Origin: Opitutaceae bacterium | GTDB lineage: Bacteria; Verrucomicrobiota; Verrucomicrobiia; Opitutales; Opitutaceae | Length of the DNA stretch: 36,379 nt | Direction: 5' to 3' | Assembly (NCBI GenBank): GCA_028280955.1 | Contig: JANQKU010000054.1 | Location: 1 to 36,379, forward strand | Shown here: positions 1 to 8,151 of the stretch, one piece after another | Numbering within the stretch: the stretch's first letter is position 1 | Layout: the number at the start of each line of letters is the position of its first letter | The notes under the pieces: generated by a model | Told to the model about the DNA's origin: nothing | Databases searched by the model: none | What the model saw: only the letters and a program-made list of their open reading frames with translations | Made by a program: the position numbers and the translations under genes

Positions 1-1337
1 CAAGGTTGCGCTTCGGCTAGTGCTTCCGACAGTTTCTCTTTCCAGATTGCTTGCAAGCCACCGGATTTCAATTGTCGTTCAAGATCTTCGCGAACCCCAG
101 TATTGATTTCCGGCACCGCTGCTACAACTTGTTCAATCGTCGCATTTCCCGACCACAACCGATCGAGCCAGGGTTGGAAACGCGTCATCACCGGACCCAT
201 CGACCAGTTGGTAAAGCGTACGAAATAGCGCGGGTCACCACCCGGATACTCTTCACTCAACTCCCAAACCTCACGAAAACCTCGCCCACGTAGTTGGGGA
301 TATTTCTCTTCCTGTGCAGCGATGAACGGCACATCTGTCATCATCGGGCTCGGTTGATAGGGAGCAGCTTCACTGATCAGCCATACCAGGGTACGCCATG
401 CATCTTCAGGGTTCTTTGTGGTCGAGCTAAGTGAAAGTCCACCACTGGCTGAACGAAAATAAAGTGGTGGCTTATCACCGAAACGAGGCAGCGGCGCGAC
501 AGCCCAATCGATGGTCAATGTTTCAGCCAGTCCGGGATGAGGCACCGCCTCGACCAACATCGCTACTCGTCCAGCCTGCAACATCTGTGCAGCCTGCATG
601 CCCATCGCCTGCACCCGACGGACATCAGGCATAAAGCCGTCGTGAATCAAGCGGAGATACTCTGCAAACACTTCACGCGATTCTGGCGAGATACTCAGAA
701 AAAGTTGATCGTGCGCAATCGGCGCATGATTCATCAACTCCAGTGTCTCAATGAAATGAGCGGGAATAAAAATACCGTAGCGTTCGGGCTTACCATCAGC
801 ATTGGTGTCACGAGTCAGCGCTTTGGCTGCGGTGTACAGATCAGCCCAGGTCCAGTCCGGACTGGGTGGTTCCAAACCTGCTTCGGCAAAAGCCGTCCGG
901 TTGTAATAGACGCCGCAAGTCTGCGTCCAGTTGCCCAAACTGTAGATACCGCCGTCGACTGACACCGCGGCGGCTTTGACCTCGGGTCGCAGACGCGACC
1001 AGACAGGATCATTTTCCACAAAAGCTCTCAGATCGAGTAAACGACCTTCAGCTGCCAACCGGTCACGCACAGCGTTATTGGTATAGAAAACGTCGGGTGC
1101 CTGACCCGCAGCCATCATTGCATAGAGTTTTTCTTCACCGCTGAACGGATTGAGTTTCACGCGAATGCCCGTTTGCGCAAAAAACTTTTCCTGGGCAGGT
1201 CGCAACGCGGTGATCTCGGCGGTATTAGCCGCACAATTATAAATAATCGTGCGATCCTCACCGGGCGAACGACCGCAGCCAGCAAAAGCCAGGATCAGAA
1301 TAATCAGAGAGAAAGAAAGAAGGAGGATATGTTTCAT
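1..1337 (-). CDS. ABC sugar transporter, extracellular solute-binding lipoprotein (family 1), 3' end cut by window edge
   Basis: I translated the minus strand from ATG at 1337 and found an open frame of 445 codons to base 1 with no stop, so the gene is partial at its C-terminus, probably by only a few residues given the usual 420-450 residues. The N-terminus is a lipoprotein signal: a hydrophobic stretch at residues 3-18, then a lipobox AFAGC, so it should be anchored in a membrane facing the periplasm. Further on, family-1 solute-binding features are visible, such as a KLNPFSGEEKLYAMMAAGQAPDV-like segment cut here to APDVFYTN, and WTWADL near residue 160. Its start overlaps the stop of the upstream permease by ATGA, so translation is coupled. 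It would capture an oligosaccharide released by the neighbouring glycosidases; the exact sugar cannot be read from sequence. An ATP-binding subunit is not in the window and may be shared or lie beyond the left edge. Confidence 0.9.
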   Translation of the reverse strand, partial: MKHILLLSFSLIILILAFAGCGRSPGEDRTIIYNCAANTAEITALRPAQEKFFAQTGIRVKLNPFSGEEKLYAMMAAGQAPDVFYTNNAVRDRLAAEGRLLDLRAFVENDPVWSRLRPEVKAAAVSVDGGIYSLGNWTQTCGVYYNRTAFAEAGLEPPSPDWTWADLYTAAKALTRDTNADGKPERYGIFIPAHFIETLELMNHAPIAHDQLFLSISPESREVFAEYLRLIHDGFMPDVRRVQAMGMQAAQMLQAGRVAMLVEAVPHPGLAETLTIDWAVAPLPRFGDKPPLYFRSASGGLSLSSTTKNPEDAWRTLVWLISEAAPYQPSPMMTDVPFIAAQEEKYPQLRGRGFREVWELSEEYPGGDPRYFVRFTNWSMGPVMTRFQPWLDRLWSGNATIEQVVAAVPEINTGVREDLERQLKSGGLQAIWKEKLSEALAEAQP

Positions 1338-2194
1338 TTGCCTGCGCCCATGGAGATACCACTAATGAAGTGTCGTTGTGCGAAGAAAAACAGGATCACA
1401 TTGGGTAGTAGCACGAGGAGTGATGCGGCCATAAGGACGTTCCACTCAACCACACCGGAACCCAGTACCTGTGTTTTCATGAGGTTGAGCCCGAGGGTGA
1501 GCGTCGCTTTCTCGGGACTGTTGAGATAAAGCAGAGGACCGAAAAAATCGTTCCACGTGCCGATAAAGGTAAAGATGAGTACGGTAGCAAGCGCGGGTCG
1601 CGCTTGCGGCATGATAATACTCCACCAAATGCGTAGGCGGGAGGCGCCGTCGATCAACGCCGCTTCTTCGCTGTCACGCGGGATCGTCATGAAAAACTGA
1701 CGCAGCAGGAAAATATAGAAAGGCGAGCCGAATAGTGATGGTACGATTAACGGTAGGTAGGTATCCACCCATCCAAGACGCGCGAACAAGATATAGAGTG
1801 GGATCATCGTCACCTGACCCGGCAACATCATAGTGCCGAGGCAAAGGCTGAAAAGCAGGTCGCGACCAGGAAACTGAAACCGTGCAAATCCGTAGGCTAC
1901 CAGCGCCGACGAGAGCATGGTGGCAGCCATAACCGGCACTGTAATGATAATGGTGTTCAACAGAAATCGCGGCACTGGCAGGATGGTAACTGCACGTAAG
2001 TAGTTACTCCACTGAGGAATCTCAGGAATCCACTGATAGGGTTGCGCAAAGACTTCGGGCAACTTGTGTAGTGACGAACTCACCATCCAGACAACCGGCA
2101 CACTGAACAACGTGCTCAGCGCCACCAGTGCAACATAGACGAGTCCGATGCGCAATACCCGTCCAGATGGAGTGATTTCTCCCGGTAATCTCAT
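1334..2194 (-). CDS. ABC sugar transporter permease, MalG-type
   Basis: This is a 286-residue inner-membrane permease of the MalG/carbohydrate ABC family. I chose ATG at 2194 (MRLPGEITPSG) over an upstream non-ATG extension because it overlaps the previous permease's stop codon as ATGA and is preceded by GGGGAGGG, a strong Shine-Dalgarno site. Six hydrophobic segments are visible. The coupling loop EEAALIDGASRLRIWWSIIM-type motif (EAA...G) is present, where the permease docks on the ATPase. The C-terminus ends with FISGISMGAGK, the usual ending of MalG-like subunits (GxxxGAxKG). It forms a heterodimer with the MalF-type protein encoded upstream. Function is secure at family level; substrate is unknown. 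Confidence 0.93.
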   Translation of the reverse strand: MRLPGEITPSGRVLRIGLVYVALVALSTLFSVPVVWMVSSSLHKLPEVFAQPYQWIPEIPQWSNYLRAVTILPVPRFLLNTIIITVPVMAATMLSSALVAYGFARFQFPGRDLLFSLCLGTMMLPGQVTMIPLYILFARLGWVDTYLPLIVPSLFGSPFYIFLLRQFFMTIPRDSEEAALIDGASRLRIWWSIIMPQARPALATVLIFTFIGTWNDFFGPLLYLNSPEKATLTLGLNLMKTQVLGSGVVEWNVLMAASLLVLLPNVILFFFAQRHFISGISMGAGK

Positions 2195-3087
2195 GACCCT
2201 CCCCCTTCGTAGTGTACTCGTGAACGAGCGAACCGCCAGGCTACCCAGGTACATGCGGTGATGATAACAAAAAGGGCCCACGACAACGCGGAGGCATAGC
2301 CCATGTCATACTCCTGGAACGCCTTTTTGTAGATATAAAGGACGATGAAAAGCGTGCTCTGGTTGGGACCTCCCTCACTACCTGGCTGCACGCCACCCGT
2401 CATAACAAACGCCTGAGTGAAAACCTGTAACGCACCGACCAATCCCATGATAAGGTTGAAAAGTAAAGCTGGTGAAATCATCGGCAGAGTGACTGCGAAA
2501 AACCGACGTATGGGCCCAGCTCCGTCGAGTGAAGCCGCCTCTATTAATTCGCGCGGCACCCCTTGTAACGCTGCCAGAAAAATGATCATCTGCCCGCCAA
2601 CTGTCCACAATGACATTAACACCAGCGCCGGTTTGGACCATGCCTCATCCTGCAGCCAGAGGGGCCCCTCAATGCCGATTGCGTGCAGGGCACTGTTGAG
2701 CAGTCCGAATTCAGGATTGAGCAACCAAAGCCAAAGAATGGAGAGAGCTACAGTATTTGTCACCGATGGAAGGAAAAATAGCGTGCGGAAAATGCCCAAT
2801 CCGCGAGCCGGGGTGTTGAGAAGAAGAGCCAGCCCGAGCGAAAGAACTATACCGAGTGGCACACCGAGAAACGCATAGTAGGCAGTATTCCCGAGACTTC
2901 GGTAGAAGATGGGATCGGCAAACATACGCTGATAGTTTTCCAGTCCAACCCATTGCGGTGGCGACAACAGGCTCGAGGCCGTGTAGCTCAGGTAAAGTGA
3001 GTAGATCATCGGCCCGGCTGTGAACAGCACGAAGCCGATTAACCATGGCGAGATAAAGAGGAAACCCAATCGATGTTCTGTCTTCAT
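2191..3087 (-). CDS. ABC sugar transporter permease, MalF-type
   Basis: This 298-residue protein has a first membrane segment at about residues 9-31 (FLFISPWLIGFVLFTAGPM), the typical start of MalF/UgpA-type permeases, and the EAASLDGAGPIRRFFAVTLP coupling loop. The start ATG at 3087 overlaps the stop of the upstream gene (ATGA at 3084-3087) and is preceded by AAGGAGGAAG, a near-ideal ribosome binding site. It pairs with the MalG-type permease encoded directly downstream. Together with the lipoprotein at 1-1337 it forms an importer that lacks a nucleotide-binding subunit inside this window, as is common in clusters that use a shared MsmK/UgpC-type ATPase. Confidence 0.93.
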   Translation of the reverse strand: MKTEHRLGFLFISPWLIGFVLFTAGPMIYSLYLSYTASSLLSPPQWVGLENYQRMFADPIFYRSLGNTAYYAFLGVPLGIVLSLGLALLLNTPARGLGIFRTLFFLPSVTNTVALSILWLWLLNPEFGLLNSALHAIGIEGPLWLQDEAWSKPALVLMSLWTVGGQMIIFLAALQGVPRELIEAASLDGAGPIRRFFAVTLPMISPALLFNLIMGLVGALQVFTQAFVMTGGVQPGSEGGPNQSTLFIVLYIYKKAFQEYDMGYASALSWALFVIITACTWVAWRFARSRVHYEGGGS

Positions 3088-4979
3088 GAGCTTCCTCCTT
3101 CCACTGTCGGAAATGCCGCCAGCGCTTCTGCGCCATAAATCGTGGCTGGCTCAACTAGGGATTCACCGGTTGTCAGATCAACGGCTTCAAAGTGATCAAT
3201 ATCCACCGTTGCACCGTTGACGGTAGCAAGCACCGTCTCCTCGGCCCATGGGTTGTGCACGAGTTCGAGAGCTGTGTCGCCACTTTGCACGCACACACAA
3301 CGATGACGCCCTGCGCCGGGCAGCTGGTCAGAGATTGTGATCCTCGTAGCGTGAGTCCAGAGAGCATCGAGATCGGCAAACTCACGGGTGGTCCAAAGTT
3401 CACAATAAAATCCGTTGGTCCAGCCCCTGAGTTCGTCGCGTTCAAAATCACGTGTCAGTCCGTCGTAATTGTGGATACTCACGATAAAACAACCACCTGT
3501 AACTCTCAGGTTAACTGGCGTTGCACCCGAAGATGGCTGTGGTGGCAACGGGATGAGTAAGCCAAGCACATCGCCATCGCGAAACAATAATCGACTCATC
3601 GCTGACAAGGTCGTGGCATTCGCAGGATCAACCGAATGACCATCTATAAAGAACTCATCGAATGGTGCATCCCACGAAAACATGATATCCACCCGGAATC
3701 CATTCATACCACAGTGACCGACACCTTTTGGCGCATAGAGGACCAGAGCACGGTTGCGATGCTGTAAGGTATTCGTGCGACCTTCTTCGTAAAGGTAGCT
3801 TTCATCTGTTTTTCCACCCGTCACATGCACACGATTGGGCTGACCGACAACAGCGTCATTGAAAACTCCTCGGCAGAAAATCGAGCGAAAGTCAGCACAA
3901 CTGTAAATCTTTGAACGACGACGAAGGCGGACCATAAAAGCATCAGCGTGCCCAGCATTGACGTAGGGTCTCTCCGCAGTGCCGAGGGAAAATTCCTGCA
4001 TCTGATAGGTTGTGAGCCGGCTCCAACCACCGGAGTAAAGTCCGTCCTCAAAGCCATGTATTGCATTGTTTTCATGATAGCTTTCGCCATAGGTCATCAA
4101 ACGCAACTGACAAGGTAACGGTTTGGCAAAAGCCAGCCTTCGGGCTTCATCGGGAAAGTGAAAAGGAATGATTGCAACGAGTGCATTTTGCAGCGCGGCA
4201 GAGGGATGGTTTGCATGAAACACTCTCTGTGGCTCGAGGAATAACGATCTATCGCAGGCTACGGCTAGAGTACAATGCAGCCCAGACCAGCCACCTAGTG
4301 AATCATCGAGGTAGGCGCGGCTGTGCGGCCCGGCAAACTGCTGTGAGGGTGCATGGAAATATAATGCTGTCTCGATCCACAACCGTTGTTCTAGAAAAAG
4401 AGCCAGCTGGCGGACCTCTATATCACGAGCAAACTCCGCAATGAGGGCAAGAAACCACAGATCCAGTGCCGTGTATGTGGGACTATTGTATTCGGAAAAG
4501 ACTGCCTGCCGATGCTCTGCATGCTGACGATTACCCACTGTCTGCGCAAACAGACGCAACTTCCCTGCTCCACAAGCGACTGCCATGCCATCCCCTGTCC
4601 GTTCCCCTGCAAGAATCAACGTCGCCCATGCTGCCAGTGGATGATTGACATTGCCATCGTGCCATTCAGCCAATGCTGCTTCGGGTAACATTTTTTGCAC
4701 TTCAGTCTCCAGGTTAGCTACCGCTGGAGCAGACAAACGCTCCCGCAAAATCAATAAAATAGCTAACATCGTCACCGGTGTATGAGTGCTATCGGCACTT
4801 GTTGCTTCTGCCAGCAGTGCATCCCCAAGGGCACATTCAGCGGTGTCCGGGGAATGAAGAAGGGCAACCGCATACCACAGAGTATCGCGCGACCCAACAC
4901 AGCATCGCGTGGCAGGATCATACCATCCACGCCCGTGTTCGCGAACCCAGTCCATGAGCCGCTGACAAGTGGTATTCAT
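3084..4979 (-). CDS. Uncharacterised 631-residue protein of sugar cluster, possible alpha/alpha-toroid carbohydrate-active enzyme
   Basis: I do not recognise the family with certainty. The N-terminal half (residues about 1-300) is helix-rich with a repeating pattern reminiscent of an (alpha/alpha)6 toroid, and contains EYNSPTYTALDLWFLALI near residue 165, a motif type seen in uncharacterised polysaccharide-active proteins. The C-terminal half (about 310-631) is rich in predicted beta strands and ends in a probable beta-sandwich. Many conserved-looking His, Trp, Tyr and Asp residues (YGESYHENNAIHGFEDG near 320) suggest an active site. No signal peptide is visible, so it is probably cytoplasmic and would act after import. 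Its stop overlaps the MalF-type start by ATGA, tying it to the transporter. A heparinase II/III-like lyase or hydrolase role is a guess. Start ATG at 4979 has no strong Shine-Dalgarno site. Confidence 0.6.
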   Translation of the reverse strand: MNTTCQRLMDWVREHGRGWYDPATRCCVGSRDTLWYAVALLHSPDTAECALGDALLAEATSADSTHTPVTMLAILLILRERLSAPAVANLETEVQKMLPEAALAEWHDGNVNHPLAAWATLILAGERTGDGMAVACGAGKLRLFAQTVGNRQHAEHRQAVFSEYNSPTYTALDLWFLALIAEFARDIEVRQLALFLEQRLWIETALYFHAPSQQFAGPHSRAYLDDSLGGWSGLHCTLAVACDRSLFLEPQRVFHANHPSAALQNALVAIIPFHFPDEARRLAFAKPLPCQLRLMTYGESYHENNAIHGFEDGLYSGGWSRLTTYQMQEFSLGTAERPYVNAGHADAFMVRLRRRSKIYSCADFRSIFCRGVFNDAVVGQPNRVHVTGGKTDESYLYEEGRTNTLQHRNRALVLYAPKGVGHCGMNGFRVDIMFSWDAPFDEFFIDGHSVDPANATTLSAMSRLLFRDGDVLGLLIPLPPQPSSGATPVNLRVTGGCFIVSIHNYDGLTRDFERDELRGWTNGFYCELWTTREFADLDALWTHATRITISDQLPGAGRHRCVCVQSGDTALELVHNPWAEETVLATVNGATVDIDHFEAVDLTTGESLVEPATIYGAEALAAFPTVEGGSS

Positions 4980-5055
4980 TTCAATAAAATATCGTCGTCA
5001 CGTAAGTACAGTTGTCAGGTCCACGATGTAAATTGTCTTTAAGGAATCTATTAAA

Positions 5056-5817
5056 TCAAACTGTTGTCAAAATATCTGAAAAATCCGAAACAGGACAACT
5101 TTCTCTAACTACCATTTGACCATCCTCCCCTATCTGAGGATTGGCCATGGCATTGTAGCAAACAATGAAAGACCGGCGATGGATATCCGAATTGTTAGGA
5201 CCGGAGGTATGCAAAAGGTTTGAATCAAAGAAAAGAACAGAGCCCGGTTCCATTTCGACGGAGACACGTTCCAACATATTTTCAATGATGTCGATGCGAC
5301 CCGCATCAGCTCCAGTTTGCGTACCTACCCTACCATGTTCCAATCGTCCCAGATGATGGGAACCTTTCAAAACCTGCAAACAACCATTTTTTTCCATAGA
5401 AGGATCTAGAGAAATAAAAGCGCTGATCATCCGTGGGTAAAGAAAACCTTGATTGTACCAGTATCCATAATCCTGATGCCATTCCCAAGAACCTCCTCCT
5501 CCTGCCAATTTAAGCATCACCTTTCCGTGAAAGAAAGCCACATCCTCTCCCATCAGAATTCGGACATTATTCACGATCCGAGGGTCTGTTGAAACTCGAG
5601 ACCAGATATCCGATCCCAGTTCATGCCAAATCGCAATTTTTGCAGCCCTACCTTCAGCATCTTTGGTGTCGCGACTAGTCGTTGCAACGCGATCTCCCTC
5701 TTCGACTGCTTGTAAAAGAGTAGCGACTTCTTCTTTGGTAAAAGCATTGGACAATAGTAAATAACCGTCCCTGCGAAAATCTTCGGCCATTTCGAGGCTA
5801 ACACTTGGGGTATTCAT
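5056..5817 (-). CDS. PhyH (phytanoyl-CoA dioxygenase) family Fe(II)/2-oxoglutarate oxygenase
   Basis: This is a 253-residue member of the PhyH/ectoine-hydroxylase-like oxygenases, which hydroxylate small molecules with Fe(II), O2 and 2-oxoglutarate. Iron ligands are visible as HQD (His114, Asp116) and the distal His203 in LLHTSGPN, with Arg214/215 in HRRSFIVCYN as the 2-oxoglutarate anchor. The segment SLDPSMEKNGCLQVLKGSHH is typical of the fold. I start at ATG 5817; the frame can be opened further upstream only from TTG at 5847. It sits between glycosidase and transporter genes on the same strand, an arrangement common in Planctomycetota and Verrucomicrobiota, where these enzymes are assumed to process unusual sugar or aglycone substrates. 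Substrate unknown. Confidence 0.88.
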   Translation of the reverse strand: MNTPSVSLEMAEDFRRDGYLLLSNAFTKEEVATLLQAVEEGDRVATTSRDTKDAEGRAAKIAIWHELGSDIWSRVSTDPRIVNNVRILMGEDVAFFHGKVMLKLAGGGGSWEWHQDYGYWYNQGFLYPRMISAFISLDPSMEKNGCLQVLKGSHHLGRLEHGRVGTQTGADAGRIDIIENMLERVSVEMEPGSVLFFDSNLLHTSGPNNSDIHRRSFIVCYNAMANPQIGEDGQMVVRESCPVSDFSDILTTV

Positions 5818-5891
5818 ATCGATTAACCATAGGTAATCTCTTACCAAAAACTCAAGTAGGATATGCTCTCTTTGGTATTTTTCTTTTCCGA

Positions 5892-8078
5892 TTATTTGAG
5901 AAGAATCTGTCCACTGTTAGCGTCGATAACCGTCGTGCTGCGTGGTCGTAGCTCAACCGAAAAAGTTCGACCATCCGGCATTCGTAAAACTCTGTCACCA
6001 CCAGACAGTGAATGAATAACCAACAAGCCACATCCCAGAAGAGTCGTATCATCACCTTCATTAACGATATGACACTCAGCTCTCCGACCGAGAGCCCTTA
6101 AAAAATCTGGATGACCCGGCGCAATGGCAAAATACCACCACACAGACTTTCCTTCATTTCTGTAACCGGCTGAAGGGCTCCCATCTGCCCATTGCCCAAC
6201 CACTGTAACAGGTTCCGTCATCGTAACTACCTGCATCTTTTCAGCCAAATCCTGTTCCTCGACAACACTATCCAACTCCAATCGCTGGACCGGTCGATCC
6301 ATCTCCACGACTTTCAGGCTAAATCCACTGAAATCATGTGCCAATGAAGCTCCCATTTGGTGATTATCGCACCATCCAAAAAAGGAAAGAAAAGCCACAT
6401 GCCCGCTGAAATCGGATAATTTTTCTTTAAGAGTCGCCCTTTTTTCCTCTGTCAAAATCGGCGTCGTCGCAAAGAAGATTAATCGATAGCTAGAAAGATC
6501 CTGAGCTTCGATTTCTGAGAGGAGAATTTCATCGTGAACCAAACCCGATTTCAATAATCCCGCGGTCAAATGATCAATGGCACAGGCAGAAGTGATATCG
6601 CCACAATTCGCTGTTTTATCTCCCAGTTCCCCACTACCCAAATCCAGACGGCCTCCTACCGTATAACAAAAAGAATTCAAATCATGGACAATTAAGACAT
6701 CCGCCGCACGCGAACAACCAACATCCAACCTATCAGCAACAATCTCAGCTAGTCTCCCAACATCTTTCATCAAAACAGGATGATCCCATGAACCAGAAAC
6801 ACCATAATTCGCGGCATCTGGCGTCAATGCATTGGGTCCAAAATCATACCACCACATACCTCCTCCCCGAATAACCGGATGTAAAACATTGAGACGCATT
6901 ACGGCAATATCATCTTCAATGGTTCCCTCAAAACTGGTATCCCAAGAACAACCGACATACGAAGTTGGCTCATCCATTTCATCGAGCCACAGTTTTCCTG
7001 CCCGAACAACCGGCCCCAGTAACCCTCTCGAATGCCCAGTTCCTCCCATACCACGCGCTTCTTTTCGGTAACTCTGCGGACCGCAGAGGCAATCCATTTC
7101 CGGCGACGCTAAAATACGCTCTAATGCCAGATGACCACCAGCCGCCAACCGGCCAAACATCCCGTGAAAATAACCATAAAAAACGGCCGTCACAATCTCT
7201 CTTGGCCAGCTTTCTTTGATCTTAGCGGCAAGGTCGACAATCAGATCTCCCGTTTCGTCGTGAAGAAATTGGAAGTAATCAATGACCCATCGTCTTTTTG
7301 ACGGATCTCGTAAGATACCTTCATCGATTGTTTCTCTCTCCGGAGTATTCGGCGCCTGAATCTCATCCCAATTGCCAAGGTGCTGGCCCCATGCCTTATG
7401 TAATGAAGATAAATCTTTATATTTTTTCTGCAAAAATTCGACGAATGCTTCACGGGCGGCAGGGCCGGTATCGGGATCATGCTGGAGAAAACCAAACTGA
7501 TGCCATTCCCCATAAACACCATTGGATAATTGTATTCCGATAACAGATTGACCTTCAGAGGTTTCAGACAGTTCACGGCAAAATGCCTCCAAATGGGACA
7601 AAGCCCACTGCTTCCATTTCTTCGAATAGAAACTGGCCCTAAAAGGGCGCAAATTCTCTCCCGCTAAGGGTCGAGTCAATCCCCAATATTTTTCCTTATC
7701 TGGTTCTGTATCCGCATAGCCAACACATTCTTCCGGATACTTATGGCACCACCAGTCAGGAGCATTCAGATGAAGTCGAATCATCACGCCAGGTTCCGGA
7801 ACGATATCAGTTACCCCTGCGATCTGGCGACGTATTAAAGATAAGTTGAGTCTGTCAGTCTCATCCACCAACTGCTCCAACCAGATATCGACTTGAAAAA
7901 GAGATACTCCATTTTCCGCAAAAATCTGAATATTTCGCGCCGGAACCTCTTCCCAAGACCAACGTGAACCTGGACAATCCGTCAGGCCATAGAAGAGAGG
8001 ACTGACAACTCTTCCATTGATTAGTAAACACGGACGATCACCCTGTTTTTCAACTCTTGCACCTAATGGTTTGTCCAT
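5892..8078 (-). CDS. GH42-like TIM-barrel glycoside hydrolase (beta-galactosidase-like)
   Basis: This 728-residue protein resembles the GH42/clan GH-A beta-galactosidase superfamily: an N-terminal barrel (about residues 20-440), a middle domain with ADVLIVHDLNSF and later LSSYRLIFFATTPILT of the trimerisation (GATase-like) type, and a C-terminal beta domain ending in STTVIDANSGQ. A likely acid/base glutamate lies in GVYGEWH (Glu191), and a candidate nucleophile in KLWLDEMDE (Glu367). The classical GH42 Asn-Glu pair is replaced by Asn-Gly at the same strand, with the Glu four residues later. I start at ATG 8078 (MDKPLGARVEKQG) because the longer frame begins with TTG. No signal peptide is seen. 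It would act on oligosaccharides imported by the adjacent ABC system. Family-level call only. Confidence 0.72.
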   Translation of the reverse strand: MDKPLGARVEKQGDRPCLLINGRVVSPLFYGLTDCPGSRWSWEEVPARNIQIFAENGVSLFQVDIWLEQLVDETDRLNLSLIRRQIAGVTDIVPEPGVMIRLHLNAPDWWCHKYPEECVGYADTEPDKEKYWGLTRPLAGENLRPFRASFYSKKWKQWALSHLEAFCRELSETSEGQSVIGIQLSNGVYGEWHQFGFLQHDPDTGPAAREAFVEFLQKKYKDLSSLHKAWGQHLGNWDEIQAPNTPERETIDEGILRDPSKRRWVIDYFQFLHDETGDLIVDLAAKIKESWPREIVTAVFYGYFHGMFGRLAAGGHLALERILASPEMDCLCGPQSYRKEARGMGGTGHSRGLLGPVVRAGKLWLDEMDEPTSYVGCSWDTSFEGTIEDDIAVMRLNVLHPVIRGGGMWWYDFGPNALTPDAANYGVSGSWDHPVLMKDVGRLAEIVADRLDVGCSRAADVLIVHDLNSFCYTVGGRLDLGSGELGDKTANCGDITSACAIDHLTAGLLKSGLVHDEILLSEIEAQDLSSYRLIFFATTPILTEEKRATLKEKLSDFSGHVAFLSFFGWCDNHQMGASLAHDFSGFSLKVVEMDRPVQRLELDSVVEEQDLAEKMQVVTMTEPVTVVGQWADGSPSAGYRNEGKSVWWYFAIAPGHPDFLRALGRRAECHIVNEGDDTTLLGCGLLVIHSLSGGDRVLRMPDGRTFSVELRPRSTTVIDANSGQILLK

Positions 8079-8151
8079 GGCAATGATCGCTTTAGAATGA
8101 GACAAAAAGGTCAAGCTCAGTATTTTTCAAAACGATCTTAAAACACCATAC

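Noticed and set aside
7241-7576. 111-codon frame inside the GH42-like gene, in another frame of the same strand
   Set aside because: A shadow frame of a gene with clear homology; no independent domain or start signal.
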